From a virus, in IMG/VR virus record IMGVR_UViG_3300028400_000006, positions 1 to 64,000 of that record: a stretch of 64,000 nucleotides of DNA; one strand, 5' to 3'. The notes beneath the pieces were generated by a model that had not been told where the DNA came from, did no database searches, and saw only the letters and a list, made by a program, of their open reading frames with translations. This document shows positions 32,601 through 40,092 of this stretch, in pieces. Position numbers and translations under genes: made by a program. Positions within the stretch are counted from its first letter, which is position 1; each line of letters starts with the position of its first letter.

Positions 32601-33502
32601 CTATAGGTTATCCAGTATTCCCGCGTTGTCTTTGGTAGGGCTTCCCGGATCCAGTGCGTAACCTCATCCGGGCGGATCGCCACCCCAGCTTGACGAACGA
32701 GCTGATTAAGTGTCCCCTCTGGGTCATAAAGGCTAGTGGTGCCTAACGCCTTCGCCGAATTGATGCCGATAAGCGGCACCAGCTGCGCCTTCAGCCGCTC
32801 TTCTTCAAACTTCAGCGCCAGCTGAATGGTTTGGTCGCGCCGTTTGGCGGTCATACCCTCGCCCAGGCCCACTTTGAGCAGCTCCAATACACGCTTACGC
32901 GCCGCTGTTTTAACCCAAGCGTCGATAATTTCGCGGCGCGCACGAGCGTCCCCTTCAAGCCATCCTTGGCGAGCAAGGGGGTTTTCTTCGAGGTGAGTCA
33001 AAAATTGTTTATGGGCCGGCTCTGTCGCCAACTGCTTATACACCTCTAGCGGCGACGCTGTGGTTTCTTGTCCTTCCGTAGTGGATGGAAGCGCCCCCTG
33101 CGGCCCTTGAACTATTTTAGGTGGAGGTAAAGGCTCCGCACCGGCAGATAGTTTATCCGCCGGAGATTTATCGCCTTTTGTGTCGCGCACTGGCATGGGT
33201 TCGGCCGGCGCTTGGTCGGCCGTACGACCAACATCTTGAGGGCTGATGGCGCTAACCGTAGCAAGTTTTTCTGCTGTTTCATTTATATCAGTCGGTTGTA
33301 CAACTGACTGTGTGGTAGGAAAATTTGTTTTAGGTATAACAAGATCGGCCTGCACCAAACGCGCCGGCATTTCGGGTACATTCTGTGCACCCAAAAGCTC
33401 ATCTGTTTGACGAAGCAACGCATTTACATCAGACCGCTGCGACGGCTTTTTTGGTGACTGCTGCGTAGCCCCAAACAGATTATCCTGTGGATCGACGGCC
33501 AT
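26603..33502 (-). CDS. Giant internal virion/polyvalent protein (2299 aa)
   Basis: The largest gene and the last of the virion operon. The N-terminus is Pro/Gln-rich and disordered. Residues ~390-760 hold several Gly/Ala-rich hydrophobic segments (LGSVVEGAGDLVASSGDILA, GGAASAASIYFLGGI, ALGALFGGALTSIAP) suited to membrane insertion. The middle is long and helical. The C-terminal ~550 residues resemble the LPD38 domain of large polyvalent phage proteins (ARDIMDFNKRSEVG, then a hydrophobic block around MWAFTQSGLTGI). Such giant proteins are packaged in podovirus capsids and ejected with the DNA to form a channel or protect the genome. No clear lysozyme or polymerase motif was found. Confidence 0.75.
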   Translation of the reverse strand: MAVDPQDNLFGATQQSPKKPSQRSDVNALLRQTDELLGAQNVPEMPARLVQADLVIPKTNFPTTQSVVQPTDINETAEKLATVSAISPQDVGRTADQAPAEPMPVRDTKGDKSPADKLSAGAEPLPPPKIVQGPQGALPSTTEGQETTASPLEVYKQLATEPAHKQFLTHLEENPLARQGWLEGDARARREIIDAWVKTAARKRVLELLKVGLGEGMTAKRRDQTIQLALKFEEERLKAQLVPLIGINSAKALGTTSLYDPEGTLNQLVRQAGVAIRPDEVTHWIREALPKTTREYWITYSPQERRSFLKSLGKSFVNEQLSKLAAHPSFRALPAKQRDAALKTLRQYMKDQFDAVAGPASQDNEFPVRHPSGFINEKLNGESTKPSSSLRWWLGLAGTALGSVVEGAGDLVASSGDILAYATGDPSWRNAALVKAARDIAEFGQKIQTASIPDEVKRELQAMQQAFNEGRITDALTALSPSTYAYIASQMGGYVLGSGGVAGGARALAARYLATKSAGWALRMGRVLKGRRATGATLAIGAGAAQGHQEGQQTAADILNADPRVLKGSPTWHAMVDKLTATLRRAPTDKEVQQAMADVAAARAAIYGGAASAASIYFLGGISERMFTMLPKQLGGAVAREAMGDIARKGGRVASAAGGALREGVSEAVENVGLVGARHYQEQQAGLTPDPRELGGQAAQGFALGALFGGALTSIAPQQTQGGTGTEGQSGAQAAPKPPPSGPAEDVLAKAVEDDVMHDPDVQTAVAESKAAGLEMVKVAARRAGVNIPSPLEEALAAVKTGDEVSYAAAMTEDGEQLADIAGRELIRKGDELYLDDTKLDTTNPAVQALLTEVERQTETPPNAILSKVRRAGFAEADVLDIPQDVIEDAQGVDAAAQAEQAAEAQLEGKDMAPPEADAQPAPLRPQTDIATPEGRLAQADNIRAYVNMLVQSGEPVELAIASARKTFGARAIPEDIRETYGQVDPHLLAEELRASFAPAPPERVAAIKDRLPTEGRIYVVRSAADMPGMGAEVPIATFKVNGGKDEFIVVNAGAIKDPRSVRRLFAQHLVYKQLLEHRDRDFLFKAAARAVDYGITYKVPRKNKKGYAELGGGAPLPKNLKSTTSPTARAIIEQFQEKLLRGDPAAMNAIRQELEKVTRKRGQPLPTFVSNAHLWRVLVEAGLIPKTDAARVAATPPGTPMPSGETPSVEKTETGNTAKEETQAALAPEKARHEARLALKKSHENTAPPPPPEPPADKETPIPEEPSEAGPPPQIVLSRLVRRTLQNADDAVKLDFIRGFIMRDGVDKDVRDTGLKFINAMRSMTSVATEYRNLQADIQWRLDLMLEQKAKELDITVDELRTKYNQYRLALHAIERNTTMWATRVRLQNKEARAERQALHEAVMSGAAAPEATMARLIEVAKNGNPEELLDTAVYAGMTNVEAQSIIDAIRGQGLEEHMQPLLELHNSLSDLILRWREEAGVYAGPAGNIVRMYGWKHYVPLFDTKEAKADYDATEREDAIRRVFNPANLTRDAAKGRKSLNIDVWANFEKEARDAAYSAAMHRAVQAFRDFVRTSKEKGLDVQFGAIQELGKVEYYTGDETTRAGWKIPEGMSVRSPNKFNVFNPETGKWEALVVYDKEMAAMMRNQLGEELVWDPATRQKDLLRAFATNYNQTKLAKNIGDWTRLHARGLTTFNPSYWLTAFWRDFIQTPILVATQRGVSPFKVQKEILARTAQLQSAGYANNMFRFMRADAAERERLANDPEFLKQPGMDRLVERWRNGGLITFQAQVGEDAGRLSLETGPIGRRIRQYIRQKLGREGLRWADQRLENVEAALAVIDNMHRQVVYDILRETGATPPEAALYARDIMDFNKRSEVGKALNSMWAFTQSGLTGITTIFTNHMWKKGAPPVVFVKEGDNYRAKFDLRPQTLMRELNWKAAAWFVAMGAANVIGTAALLGVDDDGVPVAAKITPSTWMMYDILPFGKDAPLKLPKQYGLHQLFDGLGAALALKALGLANPRDIAFAYSEMFLTNFVPLGQFAAPEGAVSAGRSTPGDWVAQLAADYAPTALSGVVELMVGREKLGGHLGKHTPEAAGYVQGYIGTPIGWRKAAEMIYEGTPEWMKVDLTPEQVEVFVRDSIPILGPVIAHLPRLFVGMTSRPERSPIEEIINSQLTPLPRVAYDRRYYPQRLEAYVRANYLRPADEAYNTILRQSSDETKKRQLLKQFYERYPYYRSVRSLWRNYSTELNALRAQVLDYRTKGDYERATESWRKYNKLKTKRLHDLLRILGKYGIEVDY

Positions 33503-33891
33503 CAGATTTTCCTTACAGCTTGCTGCACAGCCGACCGTAGCTCTTCGCTGTTAGGGTCGAATACGGGCTCACTGTAGCCAAATTTGGATAGCGTATCAAT
33601 CGACGGGCCTAGCGTTTTACGTAGCGGATCAGACGCCCGCTCTAGCTGCTTGCGCAGCATATACTGAGCCATTATGGCAGCGCCGAGTTCACGACCATTG
33701 ATTTGCGGCGGCATCGGCTCCAAGGCCGGCGAAGGTGTGGTTGGACTTAAATATTCTCCACTCTCAGTCGCCCCAAAAGCGCCGACCCATTCATCCCCAG
33801 TCGTAGCCACACTCCGAGGGTTGGCATCCTCAAACGGGTCTTCCTCGACATCCGACGCCGGCACGGGGGGGATAATAGCATTACCTGGCAT
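33502..33891 (-). CDS. Small virion-region protein (129 aa)
   Basis: ATG 33891 is preceded by GGGAGG; in-frame codons upstream lack a ribosome binding site. Pro-rich N-terminal half, helical C-terminal half (AAIMAQYMLRKQLERASDP). Placed between two internal virion protein genes and overlapping both ends, so it is likely virion-associated. Family unknown. Confidence 0.7.
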   Translation of the reverse strand: MPGNAIIPPVPASDVEEDPFEDANPRSVATTGDEWVGAFGATESGEYLSPTTPSPALEPMPPQINGRELGAAIMAQYMLRKQLERASDPLRKTLGPSIDTLSKFGYSEPVFDPNSEELRSAVQQAVRKI

Positions 33892-35158
33892 TGCTAGCCT
33901 CCCGCAGCTGCATATCAACACGTGCAAGTGCGTTGGCGAGTTCTGTTTGTGCCTGAATACTCAGAGATGGGTCTTGAAGTTTTTTAACCAACTCCGCTCG
34001 CAGGGCCAATAGCCGATCCATCGGCACCTGAAGTTTACCAGGTGCCGAAGGTGTGGCCGGTTGCGCCAGCTTCGTGGGGATACGGTCATGGATATATTTC
34101 CTCGACCCAGGCGGTTTAGTAAGCGGCGCTTGCCCGAACCGCTCTGGTCCAGGCGGCGGAAGAGGCTCCGGCAAATTCGTCGCGGGTGCAGCTGGCGGGA
34201 TACGGTCGTAAATATACTTTGATGCCGCAGGCGCTCTTTGTTCCTGTAGATTGGCAGCCAACGGATTAGGGACAGGTGTCGTGGGTGGCGCGGCTTGCAT
34301 TTGTTGAGCTGCGCGCTGAGACAGGGTAAACCCGCCAATAGCTGTTTGTGACGGCGCCGGCTGCGCATTCCCAGTAAGCGGCGCTTGCGCCGTCTGTGGT
34401 GCTACCGGTGGAGGCGGCGCCGCAGGTGATGCAATGATGCGGTCCTGACGCTTGGGGATAGGTAAAGCGGCCGGGGCTTCTGAAACGCGCTTCTGTTCTC
34501 CTTGCGCCGAAGGCACAGGTGGGGCCGGCAGGGATGATTGAGGTTTTATTCCCACCCCCGGTATGGATTGCTGCTGTTTTTGCTGTTCGAGCCGCTCCAA
34601 TGCCTTTAGGAGGTTTTCCATTGCGGACGGCTGGTTAAGCTCTTTTTCTTTCAAATCCAGCAGCTTGGTTTTGTATCTTTGGTTAAACTCTTCCGATTGT
34701 TTTCGAAGGCGCAAAGTTTCATTTCGGTACGCATTAAGCGCATCGAGGGCGGCTTTTCTATAGGCTTCCGCTGCAGCCTGTGAGCTTTTTCTCTGGTCGA
34801 GAACAGCCTTACGATAATTATTCAGTGCTTCCAGAGCAAGTTTTCTATATTCTTCCACCGATTCTTGTGCGCTTTTTCTCAATGCGAGGTTTGCTTCTCT
34901 GTATTTATCCAGAGATTCTTGCTCACTTTTTCGCAAATCTAGGGTTTCTTGTCGGTATTTGTCGAGAGACTCTAGTGCGTCATACTTATATCCAAGCTCA
35001 GCGTACCCAAGATCCACCCGCCGCTCATTAAGATACGTTTCATACATACGCCGCAGCAGCTCCTGCTGCGCACGCATATCTGCCCATGCGGCACGTTGCC
35101 CTTCCAGAAACGACCCAAACGGGTCAGCAAAAATACGAGCTGTCGCATAATACGCCAT
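33881..35158 (-). CDS. Coiled-coil internal virion protein with Pro-rich tail
   Basis: ATG 35158 with GGAGG. 425 residues. The N-terminal ~190 residues are a long coiled coil made of tandem ~22-residue units built on KYR and LRKS (for example RKSEQESLDKYREANLALRK). The second half is Pro/Ala/Gln-rich, includes two copies of a K-Y-I-(Y/H)-D-R-I-P motif and ends in a short helix. The position next to the giant protein suggests a core or ejection protein. The repeat-based rod is unusual for this position. Confidence 0.7.
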   Translation of the reverse strand: MAYYATARIFADPFGSFLEGQRAAWADMRAQQELLRRMYETYLNERRVDLGYAELGYKYDALESLDKYRQETLDLRKSEQESLDKYREANLALRKSAQESVEEYRKLALEALNNYRKAVLDQRKSSQAAAEAYRKAALDALNAYRNETLRLRKQSEEFNQRYKTKLLDLKEKELNQPSAMENLLKALERLEQQKQQQSIPGVGIKPQSSLPAPPVPSAQGEQKRVSEAPAALPIPKRQDRIIASPAAPPPPVAPQTAQAPLTGNAQPAPSQTAIGGFTLSQRAAQQMQAAPPTTPVPNPLAANLQEQRAPAASKYIYDRIPPAAPATNLPEPLPPPGPERFGQAPLTKPPGSRKYIHDRIPTKLAQPATPSAPGKLQVPMDRLLALRAELVKKLQDPSLSIQAQTELANALARVDMQLREASNAR

Positions 35159-36264
35159 CACGCGCCTCCGCTGTAACCCGGCGCACCAACCCAATTACCA
35201 TAGGCTGGAGCGCTACCCGAAGTCATGTATACCGGAGATGGCAGGCCGCCAGCAAGGCCACCCGCCGACATAAAGCTACCACCATGGTTGTCACCAAGCA
35301 TGAAACCCGTGCTATAGCTGCCGCCACCCACAGCCATACCGTTACCCGCGCCGAAATTCACACTGCCTGGCCCGTAAAGACCATAGCTGCCACCGCCGTA
35401 GGGCGCCGGCGCCCACGGCATCTGCGACAGACCATAAGCATATCCGGCCATCCTGAACGCACCGTTGGCGATGGAACCCCAGAAGTTGCCGAGGTTGGCG
35501 TAAGCGGCGGCAAGTGGCCCTTCCGCCTCGATAAGATTGCTATAGGCGTTGCCCACAGCGTTAAGCCCCTGTACGGCGCCAATAACACCACGATTGAGGC
35601 CAGAGACGGCACGGTTGCCGATATTGGTTTCAAACTCGGCGCCACCCAGTTTGCGGTTCCAGAACCACCTATCGAGACGCTCCTTCTTCGCCTCTTCGTA
35701 ACGGAAGGCGTGGTTTACGGCGTCAATGGCCGCCAGCGCCCGCATGGACGCAAACCACGTCGCATTATGACAAGGACGCCCGGCGTTGTACTTGCCACGT
35801 GCGCGGTTGGCGGTGCGTACGGCACGGTCGAACTGTGCGTAGACCTTGCTCAGGACGCGCGTTTCCTGCGTGTTGTACTCCGGCGTGTACTCGTCGTACT
35901 TGAAGGCGTCCTGCATGAAGCGCTCTTCGTAGCCGGCGAACTTGGAGATGTACCGGTCGAAGAGGTCGCGCACGCGGTTAAACGCCGGCACGGTGATCTC
36001 GTTGTAGTGCCGCTTGGCAAGGGTGAGGTAGTCTTCCTGCTGACGGAGAATCTCCTTGGCAATCTTAAGCTGCTCCTTGAAAAGTTCATATTGGCGCACT
36101 AATGCGTATATTCCAACGAAAGTTCCGAGTATCATCTGCCATGCGTTGCGCGCTTGGAGATACTGCAAGTACTGCTGCTGGGTTTGCGCCCAGCGCTCAG
36201 CCTGCTCCTTGGCGGCCTTGTACATGCAGTATTCGGCGGCTTTTTTAGAACCTGAACAGCCCAC
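35158..36264 (-). CDS. Internal virion protein with Gly-rich C-terminus (368 aa)
   Basis: GTG 36264 is the likely start (AGAGG upstream); ATG 36225 is the alternative. Residues 15-130 are helical (KEQAERWAQTQQQYLQYLQA), with a short hydrophobic stretch (MILGTFVGIYALV) that could be a membrane segment. The last ~130 residues are Gly/Tyr/Ala-rich (GGGSYGLYGPG). This resembles podovirus ejection proteins. Its start lies 14 bases from the divergent start of the homing endonuclease, and the ribosome binding sites interleave. Confidence 0.7.
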   Translation of the reverse strand: MGCSGSKKAAEYCMYKAAKEQAERWAQTQQQYLQYLQARNAWQMILGTFVGIYALVRQYELFKEQLKIAKEILRQQEDYLTLAKRHYNEITVPAFNRVRDLFDRYISKFAGYEERFMQDAFKYDEYTPEYNTQETRVLSKVYAQFDRAVRTANRARGKYNAGRPCHNATWFASMRALAAIDAVNHAFRYEEAKKERLDRWFWNRKLGGAEFETNIGNRAVSGLNRGVIGAVQGLNAVGNAYSNLIEAEGPLAAAYANLGNFWGSIANGAFRMAGYAYGLSQMPWAPAPYGGGSYGLYGPGSVNFGAGNGMAVGGGSYSTGFMLGDNHGGSFMSAGGLAGGLPSPVYMTSGSAPAYGNWVGAPGYSGGA

Positions 36265-36277
36265 GGAGGACCTCTAC

Positions 36278-37933
36278 ATGTCTACGAAGCTAAGCACCGA
36301 ACAAATCATCAACCGGTTCAGAACCGTGCACGGTAGCCGGTACGATTATAGCAGGGTTCGCTATAAGAATAAACATACGCCAGTCGAAATCCTCTGTCGA
36401 GAACATGGAACTTTCTGGCAATCGCCGCATCACCACGAGCGGGGGCGCGGCTGTCCTCAATGTGGCGCTCGGCAGGGGGCATACAAAGCGAAAGGACGAG
36501 TGCGTGTCACCACTGAACAATTCGTCGCCAAAGCCAAGGCCCGGTTTGGCGGCAAGTACGACTACTCCAAAACGGAGTACAAGGGCTACAGGACAAAAGT
36601 TACCATCACATGCCCTGAACACGGGGACTTTCACATGCTGCCCCACGAGCACTTGAAGGGACACGGCTGTGCATTGTGCGGCCGCAAAAACCGCCGGCGG
36701 GGGGCAGACAACGCCAAGGCGGTGCCTGCGGAAGAAGCCTTGCGTAGGTTAAGAAAAAACCACCCGCACATCAATCTAATCACTTATAACGGCATGAACA
36801 ACGAAGCAGAAATGTACTGTATGCGGCACCAGTATAGGTTTTATACATCTCCAAAACTACTGCTTAAAAAACAGGGTTGCCCTCTTTGTTCTAGCGGCTA
36901 TAGAAGCGAACAGTTTTCTAAACGGAGATATGTCACATTCGAAGAAATAAAAAAAAGGTGTATAGAGGTGCACGGTCTAAAATACGAATACGACGCGCAC
37001 AGCTATGACAAAACTAACGGCAAACTGAGAATAAAATGTTCTAAGCATGGTTGGTTCTGGCAGCGTGTTAGTGGCCATTTGAATGGTAGTGGCTGCCCAG
37101 AATGCGCCCGCGTCTTTGGAAAAGAAGAAGAAAAAATCGCTAGGTTATTCGCGGACCTTCCGCATGAACGCCGCTGGCGAGGTTATGGCAAGGAGATAGA
37201 CATTTGGTTCCCAAAGCAACGCGTCGGTATTGAATACCATGGTGCTTACTGGCACTCCGAGCAATACAGGGGCAAGTACGCGCACGCCGAAAAAGCGAAC
37301 CTGGCTGACCGGCACCACTTTCGGCTTTTCCAGGTTTTCGACTTCGAGTGGGAGGAGAAACAAAATGCCATTCTTCGCCTCATAAAGGATGCTTTATATG
37401 GGCCGGCGCGGGTCAGCGGGGCCAGAGACTGGGAGATACACCAGATTTCTACCGACCAGGCCAGGGCCTTTCTTAAAGCCCACCACATACATGACTTCGC
37501 CGGGGGCAAGCCCATAGCTCTGGCAAAGGACGACGAAATAGCTGCAGTTATGACATTTAGAAAGAAAGGAGATGGGTTGGAGATAGCCCGTTTCGCCACC
37601 TCGCACCACATTCGGGGAGGGCTAGAACGCTTGGTCGCTCACATCAGAAAGCAAACCAACGACTCCATATACTCTTTCGTGGACCGCCGCTTCTTCACAG
37701 GCGCGTCGTTTCGCAGGTGCGGGTTCACGCTCCTACGCATAACGCAACCCAACTACTGGTACATAGACAAGGGGGGACGGGTCGTAGGGCGCCGGCAGCG
37801 ATTTCAAAAGCATAAACTCCAAACACTGCTCGGCGACAACTTCGACCCGTCATTAACTGAAGCCGAAAACATGAAGCGAGCTGGGTACTACCGTTTGTTT
37901 GACGCCGGACACAAACTGTTTGTCTTACGATAG
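36278..37933 (+). CDS. Free-standing homing endonuclease, Vsr-like with zinc-ribbon repeats
   Basis: 551 residues on the opposite strand to the surrounding virion genes. The N-terminal half has four repeated DNA-binding units with CxxHGxF and GCPxC pairs (CREHGTFW with GCPQCG, CPEHGDFH with GCALCG, MRHQYRF with GCPLC, CSKHGWFW with GCPEC). The C-terminal half has EIDIWFPKQRVGIEYHGAYW, SFVDRRFF and RITQPNYWYI, as in Vsr-like (EDxHD) homing endonucleases of large phages. ATG 36278 has GGAGG at 36265-36269. The codons in 36740-37140 are more AT-rich than the flanks, indicating recent transfer. It fits between two virion genes with overlapping ends, so it disrupts neither. Confidence 0.85.
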   Translation: MSTKLSTEQIINRFRTVHGSRYDYSRVRYKNKHTPVEILCREHGTFWQSPHHHERGRGCPQCGARQGAYKAKGRVRVTTEQFVAKAKARFGGKYDYSKTEYKGYRTKVTITCPEHGDFHMLPHEHLKGHGCALCGRKNRRRGADNAKAVPAEEALRRLRKNHPHINLITYNGMNNEAEMYCMRHQYRFYTSPKLLLKKQGCPLCSSGYRSEQFSKRRYVTFEEIKKRCIEVHGLKYEYDAHSYDKTNGKLRIKCSKHGWFWQRVSGHLNGSGCPECARVFGKEEEKIARLFADLPHERRWRGYGKEIDIWFPKQRVGIEYHGAYWHSEQYRGKYAHAEKANLADRHHFRLFQVFDFEWEEKQNAILRLIKDALYGPARVSGARDWEIHQISTDQARAFLKAHHIHDFAGGKPIALAKDDEIAAVMTFRKKGDGLEIARFATSHHIRGGLERLVAHIRKQTNDSIYSFVDRRFFTGASFRRCGFTLLRITQPNYWYIDKGGRVVGRRQRFQKHKLQTLLGDNFDPSLTEAENMKRAGYYRLFDAGHKLFVLR

Positions 37934-38419
37934 CAAATGCCGATCCTTGAACTCCACGATAGCGTCACGGATCTCAATTGCGCGGTCAAAATAATCCGGG
38001 CATGCCAGCGACAAGATAGCGCACATCAACTCGACAAACGCCGACTGCGTTGCCAACGCTTGCACTCGGTAGTGTGACACCTGTTCGGAATTGGCGCCAC
38101 TAGGTGGATTCAGAGCCTTGTCGAGATACTGTGCCGATGTCGTCCATGTCACGGCGGCGTTGGCGAGGATGGGATTGAGGTGGCCACTATGTGCCGCCCA
38201 GAAGGGATTACGACCCAGCGCGAAGGTGAGGTCAATGACCACCTTCGTCACATCCTGCGCAAAATCCTCATCGATGCCGTCCCGCACCCACACCTGCATC
38301 GGCACGTAGAAGATGCGGAAAATGGCGACGGCAGCGTCTTCAGCGCTCTGGTCCAACTTACGGTCGCCGGTATTGATATAGCGCCGCAGCAGCGCACGCA
38401 GCTCATGCTCGAACCTCAT
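37925..38419 (-). CDS. Virion-region protein (164 aa)
   Basis: ATG 38419 (GTG 38431 also possible) begins just after the TAG stop of the upstream gene. Helical throughout (MRFEHELRALLRRYI, QDVTKVVIDLTFALG). Family not recognised; it lies between tail and internal virion genes. Its stop overlaps the end of the antisense endonuclease gene by 9 bases. Confidence 0.7.
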   Translation of the reverse strand: MRFEHELRALLRRYINTGDRKLDQSAEDAAVAIFRIFYVPMQVWVRDGIDEDFAQDVTKVVIDLTFALGRNPFWAAHSGHLNPILANAAVTWTTSAQYLDKALNPPSGANSEQVSHYRVQALATQSAFVELMCAILSLACPDYFDRAIEIRDAIVEFKDRHLLS

Positions 38420-38421
38420 AT

Positions 38422-40092
38422 CTAACCCCACTTCAGTTCGCTTCGGCTGGTGGCGAACCAGACGCCATAAACAGTAGTATCCCTACCTTCCAGCTCTATT
38501 TCAAATTCCACTCCACGGCGCACCTGCGGCAAGCGTGCCGTGTCGTAGCTGCCGTTGAAATCATGGCGCCAGACAAGCTGACCGTCGACGTACAACGACA
38601 CGATCACCTCACCGTCGACGTTGACCTGGCAAGCGGAAAAGCGGATCGGACTGGGCATGCGAAACACCTTCGACCGCCACACCCAGTCCGACCGCGCCGC
38701 TCCCTCCTGCCAGACACCAACACCACCATCGTAACCAACGTAGAGTAACCCGTCCAGCCCCAGGTGCAGAGTTGTTACGCCAGGGTTATCGACGGTAACA
38801 AGATCACCAGGCTCCAACGCATCCGCTGAAGATGGCAAATCCAACACAAAGCCGCGCCCCGCCGGCGACCTAAACGCCACCACGTACCCTTCCCACCAAG
38901 CAAGCACGTTTGGCGCCCAACGCTCCCAATCATCGATGCCAATACGCTGGTAAGTAATAACCCGCTGATCCTGCACGCTTAGCGCCGCCAAGCCCTTGCG
39001 CGTGACGTAAAGTGCGCCCCATGGCGCCGGGCACCAAGCACGGCTACCCATCAGCGGCATGGGCGTCTCATACCGTACCACCTCCAGCTCCATGTCATTA
39101 TCATTGCCCTGCATAGCCTTGAAATAGGGACGAATGCGGTAGGGGCGCCCCGTCGTCAGAACAAAGACATGCTCTCCATACGGCACCAACGCCTTGATGC
39201 GCTCTGGAAAACTATGCCGATACTGGTGCGGCCAATTGTGCGCTTCGTGTCGTTCAGACACGAACAAATCGTTATCTTTGAATCCAACAAGATAGCCCTG
39301 TTCCGTGCCGACCACCTGTTCCATACTGACAGGGGGAGGTTCATCGTGGGCTGTCAGCAAAGTGCCAAGCTCCAATTCCGACGTAGTTATAGTGTCATCG
39401 AACGAAACGCCAAGCGCCGCCACCTCGACCTCGGCAAGGAGCTGGAACGAAGCGTCGAAATTGACATTAAGCACTTTGCCGTCAGAGTAAGACGGCAGGG
39501 AGCGATAAATGCGTATGTATTCGGCATTAGGTGGTGGAGTGTCGAACCCCGTCAGGCGCCATGTTTCGTCAACCCAGCTACGCACAGGCACACTTGGTGG
39601 CGCCGGCGGCGACTCCACGCCGAACTGGTCAACCCACGTGTAGGTATAGACCCGCATGTCGGGACCATTAGGGTATAGGGCCGTATCGAGGCTAGTGGTT
39701 GTAAGTTGTGCTACCTGAAGTTGACGTGTTGGTGCCGGCACCACCAGCGGCGCCCACATATTGTTGGAAGGAAACCAACGCTGAGGCTCTGAACCATCGT
39801 GGTGAAACACGATATAATGTTCAAGGTCAGCCACGGAGCCGGGAGCGGGGAAATCGATAAGACTGACGCAATGGTCGAACACGACGACCTGTTGGCAACC
39901 GTTCATATCGTGGGGTTTGAACACCTGTGCAGGTGGCGCCGTGTCTTGTACTTTGCGGATGGAGCGCCAACCAGAGATCGCACCATCCACCAGTCGCGTA
40001 TTGTGCGCCTCCTGCGCATACTCCTCGGGCAGCAGCCTGGGCGAGACACGTGGCCGCAAGCCACCAAATCGTGTCAAGCCAAACCCCACCAT
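38422..40092 (-). CDS. Tail nozzle/tubular-type structural protein
   Basis: 556 residues; ATG 40092 overlaps the upstream stop (TGATG). The N-terminus FGGLRPRVSPRLLPEEYAQEAHN with LVDGAISGWR matches the opening of podovirus tail or stabilisation proteins (GGxxPRxxPxLLPxxxAxxAxN). It then has many beta repeats with aromatic residues (YTYTWVDQFGVES, YIRIYRSLPS, GYLVGFKDNDLFVSERH), consistent with a beta-propeller nozzle. Ends in TAG. Confidence 0.7.
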   Translation of the reverse strand: MVGFGLTRFGGLRPRVSPRLLPEEYAQEAHNTRLVDGAISGWRSIRKVQDTAPPAQVFKPHDMNGCQQVVVFDHCVSLIDFPAPGSVADLEHYIVFHHDGSEPQRWFPSNNMWAPLVVPAPTRQLQVAQLTTTSLDTALYPNGPDMRVYTYTWVDQFGVESPPAPPSVPVRSWVDETWRLTGFDTPPPNAEYIRIYRSLPSYSDGKVLNVNFDASFQLLAEVEVAALGVSFDDTITTSELELGTLLTAHDEPPPVSMEQVVGTEQGYLVGFKDNDLFVSERHEAHNWPHQYRHSFPERIKALVPYGEHVFVLTTGRPYRIRPYFKAMQGNDNDMELEVVRYETPMPLMGSRAWCPAPWGALYVTRKGLAALSVQDQRVITYQRIGIDDWERWAPNVLAWWEGYVVAFRSPAGRGFVLDLPSSADALEPGDLVTVDNPGVTTLHLGLDGLLYVGYDGGVGVWQEGAARSDWVWRSKVFRMPSPIRFSACQVNVDGEVIVSLYVDGQLVWRHDFNGSYDTARLPQVRRGVEFEIELEGRDTTVYGVWFATSRSELKWG

